From the NCBI GenBank assembly GCA_030597865.1, contig JAUVQZ010000003.1:1-33209 (forward strand): DNA of 33,209 bases, written 5' to 3'. Position numbers and translations under genes: made by a program. Origin of the DNA: Pseudomonadota bacterium (GTDB taxonomy: Bacteria > Desulfobacterota > Desulfobulbia > Desulfobulbales > SURF-16). Below, in pieces: positions 24,719-32,660 of the stretch. Positions within the stretch are counted from its first letter, which is position 1. Every line of letters begins with the position of its first letter. The notes under the pieces were generated by a model. It made no database searches and had not been told where the DNA came from. It saw only the letters and a program-made list of their open reading frames with translations.

Positions 24719-25504
24719 ATGTGTGGTTTAGCCGGGTGTCTTATCGGCGCAGGGGCAGGCCGGCAGGAGCGGGCGAGGATCAAGGAGATCTTCCTTGCCA
24801 ATCTCCTGGCCAATGAACAACGGGGCAGGGAGGCAACCGGCGTGGTTGCCTGCCAGAGGGATGGCTCTTTTTCCTATGAAAAGGGGGCCATGCCTGCCTC
24901 ATCCTTTGTTGAACAGGAGGGGTGTAAAAACTTCTTCAGCGAAAAAATATGCGGGGAAACCGTTATCCTGCTGGGCCATACCCGGGATCCAACCAAGGGC
25001 ACGGTGCATAATAACGACAATAACCACCCCATTGTGGTGGGGGAAACCGTGGGGATCCATAACGGGGTCATCTCCAACGATGATTCCATCTTTGTGACGC
25101 TGATGCAGGACGGCCAGGATCGGCCCAGGATCGGTTCGGTGGACAGTGAGGCCATTTTCGCCCTGTTGGATCAGGTAGATGCCAACCAGCCTCTTGCCGG
25201 GTTCTGCAAGGGGCTCCAGCAGGCAAGCAGCCAGCTCCTGGGTTCATTCACCACCCTGTTCTTTAACAGAAAGTTCCCCACGACACTTTTTTGTTTACGC
25301 TACGAGAATCCGATCTCGATCCATTATGATCAAGATCTTAAGAGCCTCTTTTTCTCTTCACGCTATGTCTTTTTGCGTAAAACCTTTGGTCGGGCGGTCA
25401 TCTCCCCGGGCATGCCCGGCCGGACAGGTTTTGTTTTTGAGGCTGAAAAAATGAAAACTCAGGGCAAGACGCCAACCCTTACCTTTGACCTAAGTCAGAA
25501 CTAA
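24719..25504 (+). CDS. Class II glutamine amidotransferase domain protein
   Basis: A 261-residue stand-alone Ntn-type glutaminase. After removal of Met1, Cys2 (MCGLAG) is the N-terminal nucleophile. Other class II features are NEQRGREATGV, GHTRDPTKG with the substrate-binding Arg, a DNNHPI segment and GIHNGVISN. The domain occupies about residues 1-205. There is no asparagine-synthetase, GlmS isomerase, PurF or glutamate-synthase domain attached, so the ammonia must be delivered to a separate enzyme. The amidoligase gene ends 36 nt upstream and is the obvious partner. The ribosome binding site GAGGAGCAGG places the start exactly at the MCG required for an active enzyme. Confidence 0.88.
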   Translation: MCGLAGCLIGAGAGRQERARIKEIFLANLLANEQRGREATGVVACQRDGSFSYEKGAMPASSFVEQEGCKNFFSEKICGETVILLGHTRDPTKGTVHNNDNNHPIVVGETVGIHNGVISNDDSIFVTLMQDGQDRPRIGSVDSEAIFALLDQVDANQPLAGFCKGLQQASSQLLGSFTTLFFNRKFPTTLFCLRYENPISIHYDQDLKSLFFSSRYVFLRKTFGRAVISPGMPGRTGFVFEAEKMKTQGKTPTLTFDLSQN

Positions 25505-25519
25505 AATACAGAGGCAAAA

Positions 25520-25915
25520 ATGAACGTAGGATTAAAGGATATCTTGGTACACCTGGAGAAAGAGCTTCCCGGCTTTGTGGCCTCTGCGGTTGTTTCGGTG
25601 GAGGATGGCCTTCCCCTGGCAGAGTATACCAAGAATAGTAATTTTGAGGCCGGAGAGGCTGCCGCCTATCTGGCCAGCATCGTTAAATCAAATCGCAAGG
25701 CCATTAAACTGCTGGAAGGTGGCCAGGTTACCGATGATCTGCTGATCACCACGGACAAGAATTATTTTTTGATCAGGCATGGTGTTGATAAGTCTTTTTT
25801 TATCTTTCTGATGACCTCCAAAAGTGAATGGCTTGGCAAGGCCCGGCTGCTGATCAAGAAGTATGAAGCCCTCATCAATTACGTCATGGAGAAAAAAATG
25901 AGCAGCCAGGAATAG
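25520..25915 (+). CDS. Roadblock/LC7 domain protein (MglB-like)
   Basis: A 131-residue single-domain protein. It starts with an amphipathic helix (LKDILVHLEKELPGF), then SAVVSVEDGLPLAEY as the first beta-hairpin, a helix with AAYLASIVKSNRKAIKLL and a hydrophobic strand YFLIRHGVDKSFFIFLM, as expected for Roadblock/LC7. Such proteins typically dimerise and act on Ras-like GTPases (MglB-MglA in polarity) or assemble with similar domains. No GTPase gene is in the window. It starts 15 nt after the amidotransferase and closes the operon, where the first gene also carries a Roadblock domain, so a heterodimer of the two is possible. Confidence 0.82.
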   Translation: MNVGLKDILVHLEKELPGFVASAVVSVEDGLPLAEYTKNSNFEAGEAAAYLASIVKSNRKAIKLLEGGQVTDDLLITTDKNYFLIRHGVDKSFFIFLMTSKSEWLGKARLLIKKYEALINYVMEKKMSSQE

Positions 25916-26024
25916 AGCAGCTCAGTCCTGAGTGGACCCACCCTCCCGGCGCTCAGAGGTGGACCAGAGATCAGATCCACCTCCTTCCTGTTATCCTTCC
26001 CCCAGTCCTGGAAAACAGGAATGA

Positions 26025-26213
26025 GGGCCGTTTTCGGATGCTGAAGGGGCCTCCCAGGTTATCAGGGGTATGGCCAAGATGACAAGCGGCGTCAAGATCC
26101 TGTTGGATATCGACAGGGCATTATCATCAGAGGAGCTCATGGCCCTCAGTCAGCCAGCCCAAGGCAAGACATTTAAAGTTTTTATAGAGCACTTCAGAGA
26201 GATAAAAAGATGA
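26025..26213 (+). pseudogene. CheW C-terminal remnant
   Basis: The frame from 26025 (a stop lies at 26022-26024) reads VIRGMAKMTSGVKILLDIDR (26058-26117), then ALSSEELMAL and a basic tail to a stop at 26211-26213. This is the typical end of a CheW adaptor ('GxxK...iLLDidrvLs.eEl'). Only ~62 of ~160 residues remain. An in-frame ATG at 26070 would give a 47-residue peptide, and the stop overlaps the start of the chemoreceptor gene (ATGA), so the old operon junction is intact although the gene is not. The rest of cheW was presumably deleted; no matching 5' part is in the 109 nt between this frame and the preceding gene. Confidence 0.75.
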
Positions 26214-28105
26214 ATTTCAAAAACATGACAATCGGTAAACGAATCACCCTGGGTTATGCCTTTATCATAGCCCTTCTCGTTGTCCTTGCCGCTACCAGCT
26301 ACACAGGGGTGGGCGGCATTGTTAGCAACGCCGCCGAGGTCATTGACGGCAATAAGCTGAATGGCCTCCTGACCCAGAGGGAGGTGGATCATCTCAACTG
26401 GGTTGCCCAGGTCAACAGCCTGCTCACCGATGACAGTATCACCACCCTGACCGTGGAGATGGATGACCATCAATGCGGCTTAGGCAAGTGGCTCTACAGT
26501 GATGAGCGCCTGGAGGCCGAAGGGCTGGTGCCCAGCCTGGCCCCCCTCCTGAAAAAGATCGAAGAGCCCCATTATCGGCTCCATAATTCCGCCATAGAGA
26601 TCAAAGAGGTGTTCAGGCAGGCAGACGTCTCCCTGCCTTTGAGGTTGACCGAGATTGAGGCGGCCCACCTGGCCTGGGCCGGTAGGATCCGGGACGGCCT
26701 TATTGCTGGCAACGCTAGCCTGAATAATGTTCAGACCGATCCCGGCAAATGTGTCCTGGGCACGTTTCTCACCTCGCCTGAGGGCCGCAGGGCCTATGAG
26801 GCTGGGGATGGGGATTTTAAAAGGGTGTGGGGGGGCATCCCGGCCTCCCATAACCGCATGCACCAGTCTGCCAGCCGCATCAAGGAGGCCCTGGCCAGCG
26901 GAGACAGCGGTTCTGCCAAGCTGATCTTCCAGGAGGAGACGAGACCCATGCTGGCCGCCACCGTAAAGTCCTTACGGGATCTGAGCACAGTGGCCGGCCA
27001 TGAGCTCAAGGGCATGCAGCAGGCCAACCAGATCTATGCCCAGCAGACCATGCCCGCCCTCCATGAGGTGCAGGATCTCCTCCACCAGGTCAGCGCTGAG
27101 GCCAAGAGCAACATCATGACCGATGGGGCCATGCTGCAGGCAGCCAGCTCCACCCGTCTCAAGGTATCGGTGCTGGCCCTGTTCATCATCGCGGCCGCCG
27201 TCCTTATCGCCTTTTTTACGGCCACACGGCTCATTACCCTGTTGAGCGGTATCGTTAGCCAGCTGGGCCAGGGCTCCTCTGAGGTGAACTCCGCCTCCGG
27301 ACAGATCGCCGCCGCCAGTCACAGTTTGGCCGAAGGGGCCTCGGAGCAGGCCGCCACCCTGGAGGAGACCTCCTCTGCCCTGGAGGAGGTGTCATCCCTG
27401 ACCCGCCAGAACGCCGACAACACCGGTCAGGCGGATATCCTCATGACAGAGACCAGGGAGGCCATTGGTACGGCAGATCACTCCATGCAGGAGCTGAGCC
27501 GTTCCATGGCCGAGATCTCCCAGGCCAGCAGCGAGACCCAGAGGATCGTCAAGACCATTGATGAGATTGCCTTCCAGACCAACCTCCTGGCCTTGAATGC
27601 CGCGGTGGAGGCGGCCCGGGCCGGCGAGGCCGGCGCTGGTTTTGCCGTGGTGGCCGATGAGGTGCGGAACCTGGCCCTGCGGGCGGCTCAGTCTGCCAAG
27701 GAGACCTCGGGGCTCATTGATTCCACCGTGGAAAAGGTGGATCAGGGTGCGGAACTGTTGGTTGCGACAGGTGAGGATTTTTCCCGGGCTGCCCAGTCCT
27801 CCGAGAGGATGAGCACCCTGGTCAGCGAGATTACCACGGCCTCGGCTGAGCAGGCCCAGGGAATCGACCAGGTCAATAGGGCGGTGAATGAGATTGACAG
27901 CGTCACCCAGCTCAATGCCGCCGCCGCTGAGCAGTCTGCCTCGGCAGCCGAGGAACTCACCGGCCAGGCCGCCGCCATGCAGGATATTGTTGCCAATCTC
28001 CAGGCCATGGTGGGCGGCAGGGTAGGGGCTGAGGCGGCAAAGGCCAGTCCAGTCCAGACAGCAGTGGGGTCTGCCGCACCACAGCTCCAGCTCAGTGAGA
28101 AGTAG
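26210..28105 (+). CDS. Methyl-accepting chemotaxis protein with two tandem CZB zinc-binding domains
   Basis: A 631-residue chemoreceptor. TM1 is about residues 12-34. The extracytoplasmic part holds two CZB (chemoreceptor zinc-binding) domains: the first with His61, Cys89, His121, His125 (HLNW ... CGLGKWLY ... HYRLH) and the second with His153, Cys181, His214, His218 (HLAW ... CVLGTFL ... HNRMH). TM2 is about 320-345. No HAMP follows; the chain passes directly into the signalling coiled coil with tip [20 protein letters not shown] (about 449-468). CZB domains bind zinc through one Cys and three His, as seen here twice. The start overlaps the cheW remnant. The next gene encodes an HD-GYP regulator after 80 nt, possibly co-transcribed. 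Confidence 0.93.
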   Translation: MNFKNMTIGKRITLGYAFIIALLVVLAATSYTGVGGIVSNAAEVIDGNKLNGLLTQREVDHLNWVAQVNSLLTDDSITTLTVEMDDHQCGLGKWLYSDERLEAEGLVPSLAPLLKKIEEPHYRLHNSAIEIKEVFRQADVSLPLRLTEIEAAHLAWAGRIRDGLIAGNASLNNVQTDPGKCVLGTFLTSPEGRRAYEAGDGDFKRVWGGIPASHNRMHQSASRIKEALASGDSGSAKLIFQEETRPMLAATVKSLRDLSTVAGHELKGMQQANQIYAQQTMPALHEVQDLLHQVSAEAKSNIMTDGAMLQAASSTRLKVSVLALFIIAAAVLIAFFTATRLITLLSGIVSQLGQGSSEVNSASGQIAAASHSLAEGASEQAATLEETSSALEEVSSLTRQNADNTGQADILMTETREAIGTADHSMQELSRSMAEISQASSETQRIVKTIDEIAFQTNLLALNAAVEAARAGEAGAGFAVVADEVRNLALRAAQSAKETSGLIDSTVEKVDQGAELLVATGEDFSRAAQSSERMSTLVSEITTASAEQAQGIDQVNRAVNEIDSVTQLNAAAAEQSASAAEELTGQAAAMQDIVANLQAMVGGRVGAEAAKASPVQTAVGSAAPQLQLSEK

Positions 28106-28185
28106 GGGCAACAGGGGCGGCGCTTGAAAAGTGGCCACAATAACGCAGTGAGAGAAGATACCCCCGTAACCAACGGTAAACGGAC

Positions 28186-29379
28186 ATGAACAGAAACAGA
28201 GTGGATCTCGCCACAATAAAGGAACGAGTCCTGGTGGTTGATGATGACCAGGATGTCCTTGCGATGCTCCAGTTCCAGTTGCTTAAATTGGGACTAGAGG
28301 CCGACATGGTCAACAGTGGCAGGCAGGCCGTTGATTTACTGGCGGATCATGGGTATGGCCTGGTTATCACCGACATAGGGATGCCGGAAATGAATGGCAT
28401 TGAGCTGCTGCGCTCTATCCGGCAGCATCAGCCCCATACGGATGTCCTGGTTATCTCGGGTTATTGTGACCTTTACAGCTTCACAGATATTATTGCTGAA
28501 GGTGCTGCTGACTTCATTACCAAACCATTTGAGCGGGATGAACTGAAGGCCAAGCTCCAACGTATCTTCAGGGAGAGGATGCTTGTTGCTGATTTGGCCC
28601 GGGTAAAGGAAAAGGAAAAATCGTTTTTCCTCCATATCGTTGAGTCATTAGCCATTTCCCTTGATGAGAAGGATCAATATACCCATGGCCATTCGCGTCG
28701 CGTTACCAATCTGGCCTTGGAGATGGCAGAGCATGTAACGGAAGAGACGGTGGATGTTGACCTGCTGAGTCTCTGTGGCATGCTCCATGACATCGGCAAG
28801 ATAGGTGTCCCTGATAGGATCTTGACAAGCCCGGACACACTTTCAGAGGAGGAGTTTGAAATCATTAAGAAACATCCGGTACAGGGCGCCCATATCCTCC
28901 AGCCCATGGAGTCGGATGAGAGGATAGCTGAGATCTCAAAGGTCATCAAGCACCACCATGAACGCTTTGACGGTACAGGCTATCCAAGTGGCCTCAGGGG
29001 AACCGCTATTCCTCTATTGGCCAGGATAATTGCCATTGCCGATAGCTTTGATGCCATGACCTCAGGCCGTTCTTACCGCGAGGGGTTAAGTATTGAGACT
29101 GCCATTGAGGAGATACGAAAGAATATGGGATCGCAATTTGATCCTGTTTTGGCGGAGAAGTTTATTTATCTCATGGAGGGCAATCAGGACCAGACTCCTT
29201 GTTCTCGCCTGTTGGAATGTGACATTTTCCTAAAGATAACAAAGAACGATGTCTCAAGGTTTTATAAAATGCAGTACTGCTTTGCCGACTTCAGGGGCTG
29301 CGCCCGTTATAAGATAGGCGATGGGGATGATTCCTCACTTAACCTGCTGCCTGATGGTACCTTTATCATGGAGCGCTAG
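28186..29379 (+). CDS. HD-GYP response regulator (probable cyclic-di-GMP phosphodiesterase) with four-Cys tail
   Basis: A 397-residue protein. The receiver (residues ~14-130) has Asp63 in LVITDIGMPEMNG and Lys113. After a helical linker comes an HD-GYP domain (~150-325) with HGHSRRV, the metal pair HDIGK (201-205), HHHERFDGTGYP (256-267), DSFDAM and SYR; all catalytic positions are present. HD-GYP enzymes hydrolyse c-di-GMP. The last ~65 residues add a four-cysteine module (Cys339, 345, 365, 372; final motif CARYKI) that is not part of the canonical enzyme and resembles a metal or redox site. It follows the CZB chemoreceptor, so zinc or redox sensing may feed into c-di-GMP turnover; this link is inference. 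Confidence 0.93.
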   Translation: MNRNRVDLATIKERVLVVDDDQDVLAMLQFQLLKLGLEADMVNSGRQAVDLLADHGYGLVITDIGMPEMNGIELLRSIRQHQPHTDVLVISGYCDLYSFTDIIAEGAADFITKPFERDELKAKLQRIFRERMLVADLARVKEKEKSFFLHIVESLAISLDEKDQYTHGHSRRVTNLALEMAEHVTEETVDVDLLSLCGMLHDIGKIGVPDRILTSPDTLSEEEFEIIKKHPVQGAHILQPMESDERIAEISKVIKHHHERFDGTGYPSGLRGTAIPLLARIIAIADSFDAMTSGRSYREGLSIETAIEEIRKNMGSQFDPVLAEKFIYLMEGNQDQTPCSRLLECDIFLKITKNDVSRFYKMQYCFADFRGCARYKIGDGDDSSLNLLPDGTFIMER

Positions 29380-29509
29380 GCGACAGGGCATACATTTGGT
29401 TCTTCGTCGATGGGCGGCAATGACTTTGTTTTTGCCACGGAATCCACGGAAAAATTGCCATAGGGTGGAAAAAGTTGAGCCTGCCAACCTGTACCTAACC
29501 ATTTTCCTG

Positions 29510-29569
29510 AACACAAAGGCACAGAGACACAGAGGGATTAGATGAAGAAAACCTCTGTGCCTTTGTGTT
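29510..29569. repeat. MITE-like inverted repeat (CACAAAGGCACAGAG type)
   Basis: AACACAAAGGCACAGAG (29510-29526) and CTCTGTGCCTTTGTGTT (29553-29569) are perfect 17-bp inverted copies around a 26-nt centre that repeats the CACAGAG motif. The adjacent CCACGGAATCCACGG (about 29437-29451) belongs to the same repetitive style. I recall such sequences as dispersed non-coding repeats in many bacterial genomes. It lies between the convergent HD-GYP and rnd genes. Confidence 0.75.
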
Positions 29570-29623
29570 TGATAAACAACCTGCCAGATGGCCGGCCCGG
29601 CATGTACAAGGGAAGACCAGGGC

Positions 29624-30715
29624 CTATCTTTCAATAAATTCAGCAAGAAAAATCTTCCGCCAGCCTCTTCCCTGTCTCATCTGAGAGGGAGAGGAGGTGG
29701 TCTGTTTGATCAGTTCCTTCAGTTCGCCTTTGTTGCCCAGCAGGGCCGGGTCAATTCCGTGGCTATCTCCTTGCTGAACAATAAAGTCCTGGAGGCTGAC
29801 CAGGGCGGCTTTTTCCGTTTTGCTCAGCTTGATATTGCGTAACAGGGGGGGACAGTTCTTTTCTGATTGACCCAGACCCCTGTTCACCGACCCTATCATT
29901 GGGGGGCCATAGGCTGCCACGCACCGTGGGGAGATTTCACCGCACTCCTGTATGGCTGCTTGGTCGTCTAATCGTTGGCTGGCTATGCAGAGGAGGACAT
30001 TATCGCGGACAATATGTCCCCGGGGCCTATCTCTCTTTCGTGCCTCTTTTTCCCGCCAGAGGGTAAGTTCCTGGAGAATGGCAAGGGAGCGGCGATCCAG
30101 GCGGCTGGCGCCCCGTATCTTGAGATAGCGTTCCTGGTCACTTATTCCTCCATAGGTCTCAGGCTTGTCCAGTTTCTGCAGTTCTTCCTCCAGCCAGCTC
30201 CCGGCCTCAGGGGTGGCTCGCTCCAGCAACAGGGTCCGCATCTTGCCAAGATAACGGACATCGTCCAGGGCATATTCCTTTTGGCCATGGTCCAATGGAC
30301 GTTTGAGCCAGTTTGTCCGAGTTTCTGCTTTGTCCAGTTTGATCCCAAGGAGGATCTCGACAAGGGCTGCCAGGGAGAGGGTGGACGACAATCCCGCAAA
30401 GCCTGCCCCCAGCCTGGTGTCGAAAATGCTCTTCGGGTCTGCACCGGTGGCATGACGCAGGATGGCTAGATCCTGGGGGGCGTCATGCAATATTTTGACG
30501 ACTGCCGGATCAGCGAGTAAGTCGCCCAGGGGGGAGAGGTCGTCTAGGGCGCAGGGATCGATAAGGAAACACTCGTCCTGGGAAAGAGCCAGCTGAATCA
30601 AGCCCAGGCGGGGGTAATAGGTTCGTTCCCAGATAAATTCGGTGTCCAGGGCCACTGCATCCCTATTGCGGGCCCGTTTCACCACGTCCTGGAGGTCTTC
30701 TGCTCTATTAATCAT
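29624..30715 (-). CDS. rnd: Ribonuclease D
   Basis: A 363-residue 3'-5' exoribonuclease of the DEDDy family, acting in tRNA 3' maturation and RNA turnover. The exonuclease motifs are present: DTEF (Asp24, Glu26), HDAPQDL (Asp82), FDTRL with Asp99, and YALDDV with Tyr148 and Asp152. An HRDC-like helical region follows (~210-290), and the C-terminus is basic and short. I chose ATG 30715 (MINRAEDLQDVV); the frame extends to 30790 but adds a segment unlike RNase D. Its 3' end abuts the MITE-like repeat. It is divergent from the SulP gene, with another inverted repeat between them. Confidence 0.92.
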   Translation of the reverse strand: MINRAEDLQDVVKRARNRDAVALDTEFIWERTYYPRLGLIQLALSQDECFLIDPCALDDLSPLGDLLADPAVVKILHDAPQDLAILRHATGADPKSIFDTRLGAGFAGLSSTLSLAALVEILLGIKLDKAETRTNWLKRPLDHGQKEYALDDVRYLGKMRTLLLERATPEAGSWLEEELQKLDKPETYGGISDQERYLKIRGASRLDRRSLAILQELTLWREKEARKRDRPRGHIVRDNVLLCIASQRLDDQAAIQECGEISPRCVAAYGPPMIGSVNRGLGQSEKNCPPLLRNIKLSKTEKAALVSLQDFIVQQGDSHGIDPALLGNKGELKELIKQTTSSPSQMRQGRGWRKIFLAEFIER

Positions 30716-30841
30716 TATTGCCTGCCGTGTAAAAAAAGTTTCATTGTCATGCCGGATAAAATCACTGTGTGAAACAAGACATGTCGGCACAAGAAAAACA
30801 AGTATTAATTATACAGTCTAGTGCTTGGCTGGTTAAAGAGT

Positions 30842-30890
30842 CACCCTTCGCCAGGCTCAGGGGCCGGTTTCCTGAGCCTGCCGAAGGGTG
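30842..30890. repeat. Dispersed-type inverted repeat (CCCTTCG-CAGGCTCAGG)
   Basis: CACCCTTCGCCAGGCTCAGG (30842-30861) faces CCTGAGCCTGCCGAAGGGTG (30871-30890), complementary with a single mismatch, around a 9-nt loop. I recognise this as a widely distributed palindromic repeat of bacterial intergenic regions. It sits between rnd and the SulP gene. Confidence 0.8.
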
Positions 30891-30974
30891 GACTTGCTTA
30901 TTAACAGGTTGCTATTTCAGGGTCTACCGTTTAAGGTGGGCGGCTTTTTCCCAAACTATATGATAAGGATAGCG

Positions 30975-32504
30975 ATGTTTGAGCTTTTTGTTAGAAGAAC
31001 GGCAAGTTTCAAGAATGATATACTGTCGGGCCTGACCGTGGCCCTGGCCCTGGTTCCCGAAGCAGTGGCCTTTTCCTTTGTGGCCGGGGTTGACCCATTG
31101 GTCGGTCTTTACGCCGCCTTTCTTGTCGGCCTGATCACCTCCGTTATCGGCGGTCGTCCGGGTATGATCTCCGGCGCCACCGGCGCCCTGGCCGTGGTCA
31201 TGGTCTCCCTGGTTGCCCAGCATGGGGTTGAGTATCTCTTTGCCGCCGTGGTGCTGATGGGGGTCATCCAGATCAGCGCTGGGATGTTGCGGTTGGGTAA
31301 GTTCGTCCGTCTCATTCCCCATCCGGTCATGCTTGGCTTTGTCAACGGCCTGGCCATTGTCATTTTTCTGGCCCAGCTCAACCAGTTCAAGGTTGAAAAT
31401 GCCGAGGGGATGCTGCAGTGGATGAGCGGCCCCATCCTGTGGCTGATGCTCGGCCTGGTGGCACTGACCATGGCCATCATCTATTTTCTGCCCAAACTGA
31501 CCCGGGTCGTCCCTTCCTCCCTGGTCGCTATTATTGTTATCACCGCCCTGGCCCACGGACTTAACCTCGATACCCGCATGGTTGGCGACCTGGCCTCGGT
31601 TGCCGGCGGCCTTCCCACCTTCCATATTCCTTTGGTGCCGCTGACCCTTGATAATATGATGATTATCCTTCCCTACTCATGCATTCTGGCCGCCATCGGT
31701 CTGATCGAGTCGCTGATGACCATGAGTCTGATCGACGAAATCACCGAGACCAGGGGGCGCGGCAACAAGGAATGCGTCGGCCAGGGGGTCGCCAATGTGG
31801 TGACCGGTTTCTTTGGTGGCATGGGGGGATGTGCCATGATCGGCCAGAGTATGATCAACGTTAACTCCGGCGGCCGGGGGCGGCTTTCCGGCATTTCTGC
31901 GGCCCTCTTTCTCCTGGTCTTTATCGTTTTCGCCTCGGGCCTTATTGAGATGATACCACTGGCTGCCCTGGTGGGGGTCATGTTCATGGTCGTTGTCGGA
32001 ACCTTTGCCTGGTCGAGCTTTCGTATTCTCCACAAGATTCCGTTTACCGATGCCCTGGTGCTGGTCCTTGTCTCCGGCGTCACCGTTGCCACTGACCTGG
32101 CCCTCGCCGTTGGTGTTGGTGTCGTTGTCTCGGCCCTGGTTTTTGCCTGGGAAAGCGCCAAACGTATCACCTCAACCAAGAGTATCGATGACTCCGGGGC
32201 CAAGGTCTACAGCCTGAGCGGCTCCCTCTTTTTCGGCTCGATCCAAAGTTTTCAGGACCAGTTCACCCCCCAGGAAGATCCGGACGAGGTGATCATCGAT
32301 TTTGGCCAGGCCAGGGTCTGCGATCATTCGGGCATCGAATCCATCAACAGTCTCACTGAGCGCTATCTGTCCAGGGGTAAAAAACTGCGCCTGAAACACC
32401 TCAGTTCGGAGTGCCGCACCCTGTTGCAGAACGCCGGCAGCATGATCGAGGTAAATGTCATCGAGGATCCACGCTACAGGGTTGCCACCGATCAGTTGGC
32501 CTGA
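30975..32504 (+). CDS. SulP-family inorganic anion transporter
   Basis: A 509-residue membrane transporter with about 10-14 hydrophobic segments, followed by a cytoplasmic STAS domain in the last ~110 residues ([20 protein letters not shown]). Family features are [19 protein letters not shown] near the N-terminus, [14 protein letters not shown], and the conserved [25 protein letters not shown] region. SulP proteins move sulfate, bicarbonate or other anions; the substrate cannot be decided from sequence. A sulfate-reducing lifestyle would make sulfate plausible, but bicarbonate is equally possible. ATG 30975 with ribosome binding site AAGGA five nt upstream is preferred over ATG 30960 and earlier starts. 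Confidence 0.93.
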   Translation: [509 protein letters not shown]

Positions 32505-32660
32505 GTCTTTGGCCGTACAGCAAGGTGGAGACGAATCTCAGCCCCGCTGGTCTTAAAAGAGGCAGGACTACAGTGGCGGCCCATGGCAAAGGCTGCTACG
32601 TTGGAGCGGTTGTCTGTGGTGCTGTTTCCTTTAAACCCTGAGTCTGGATGATCCCTGCCC

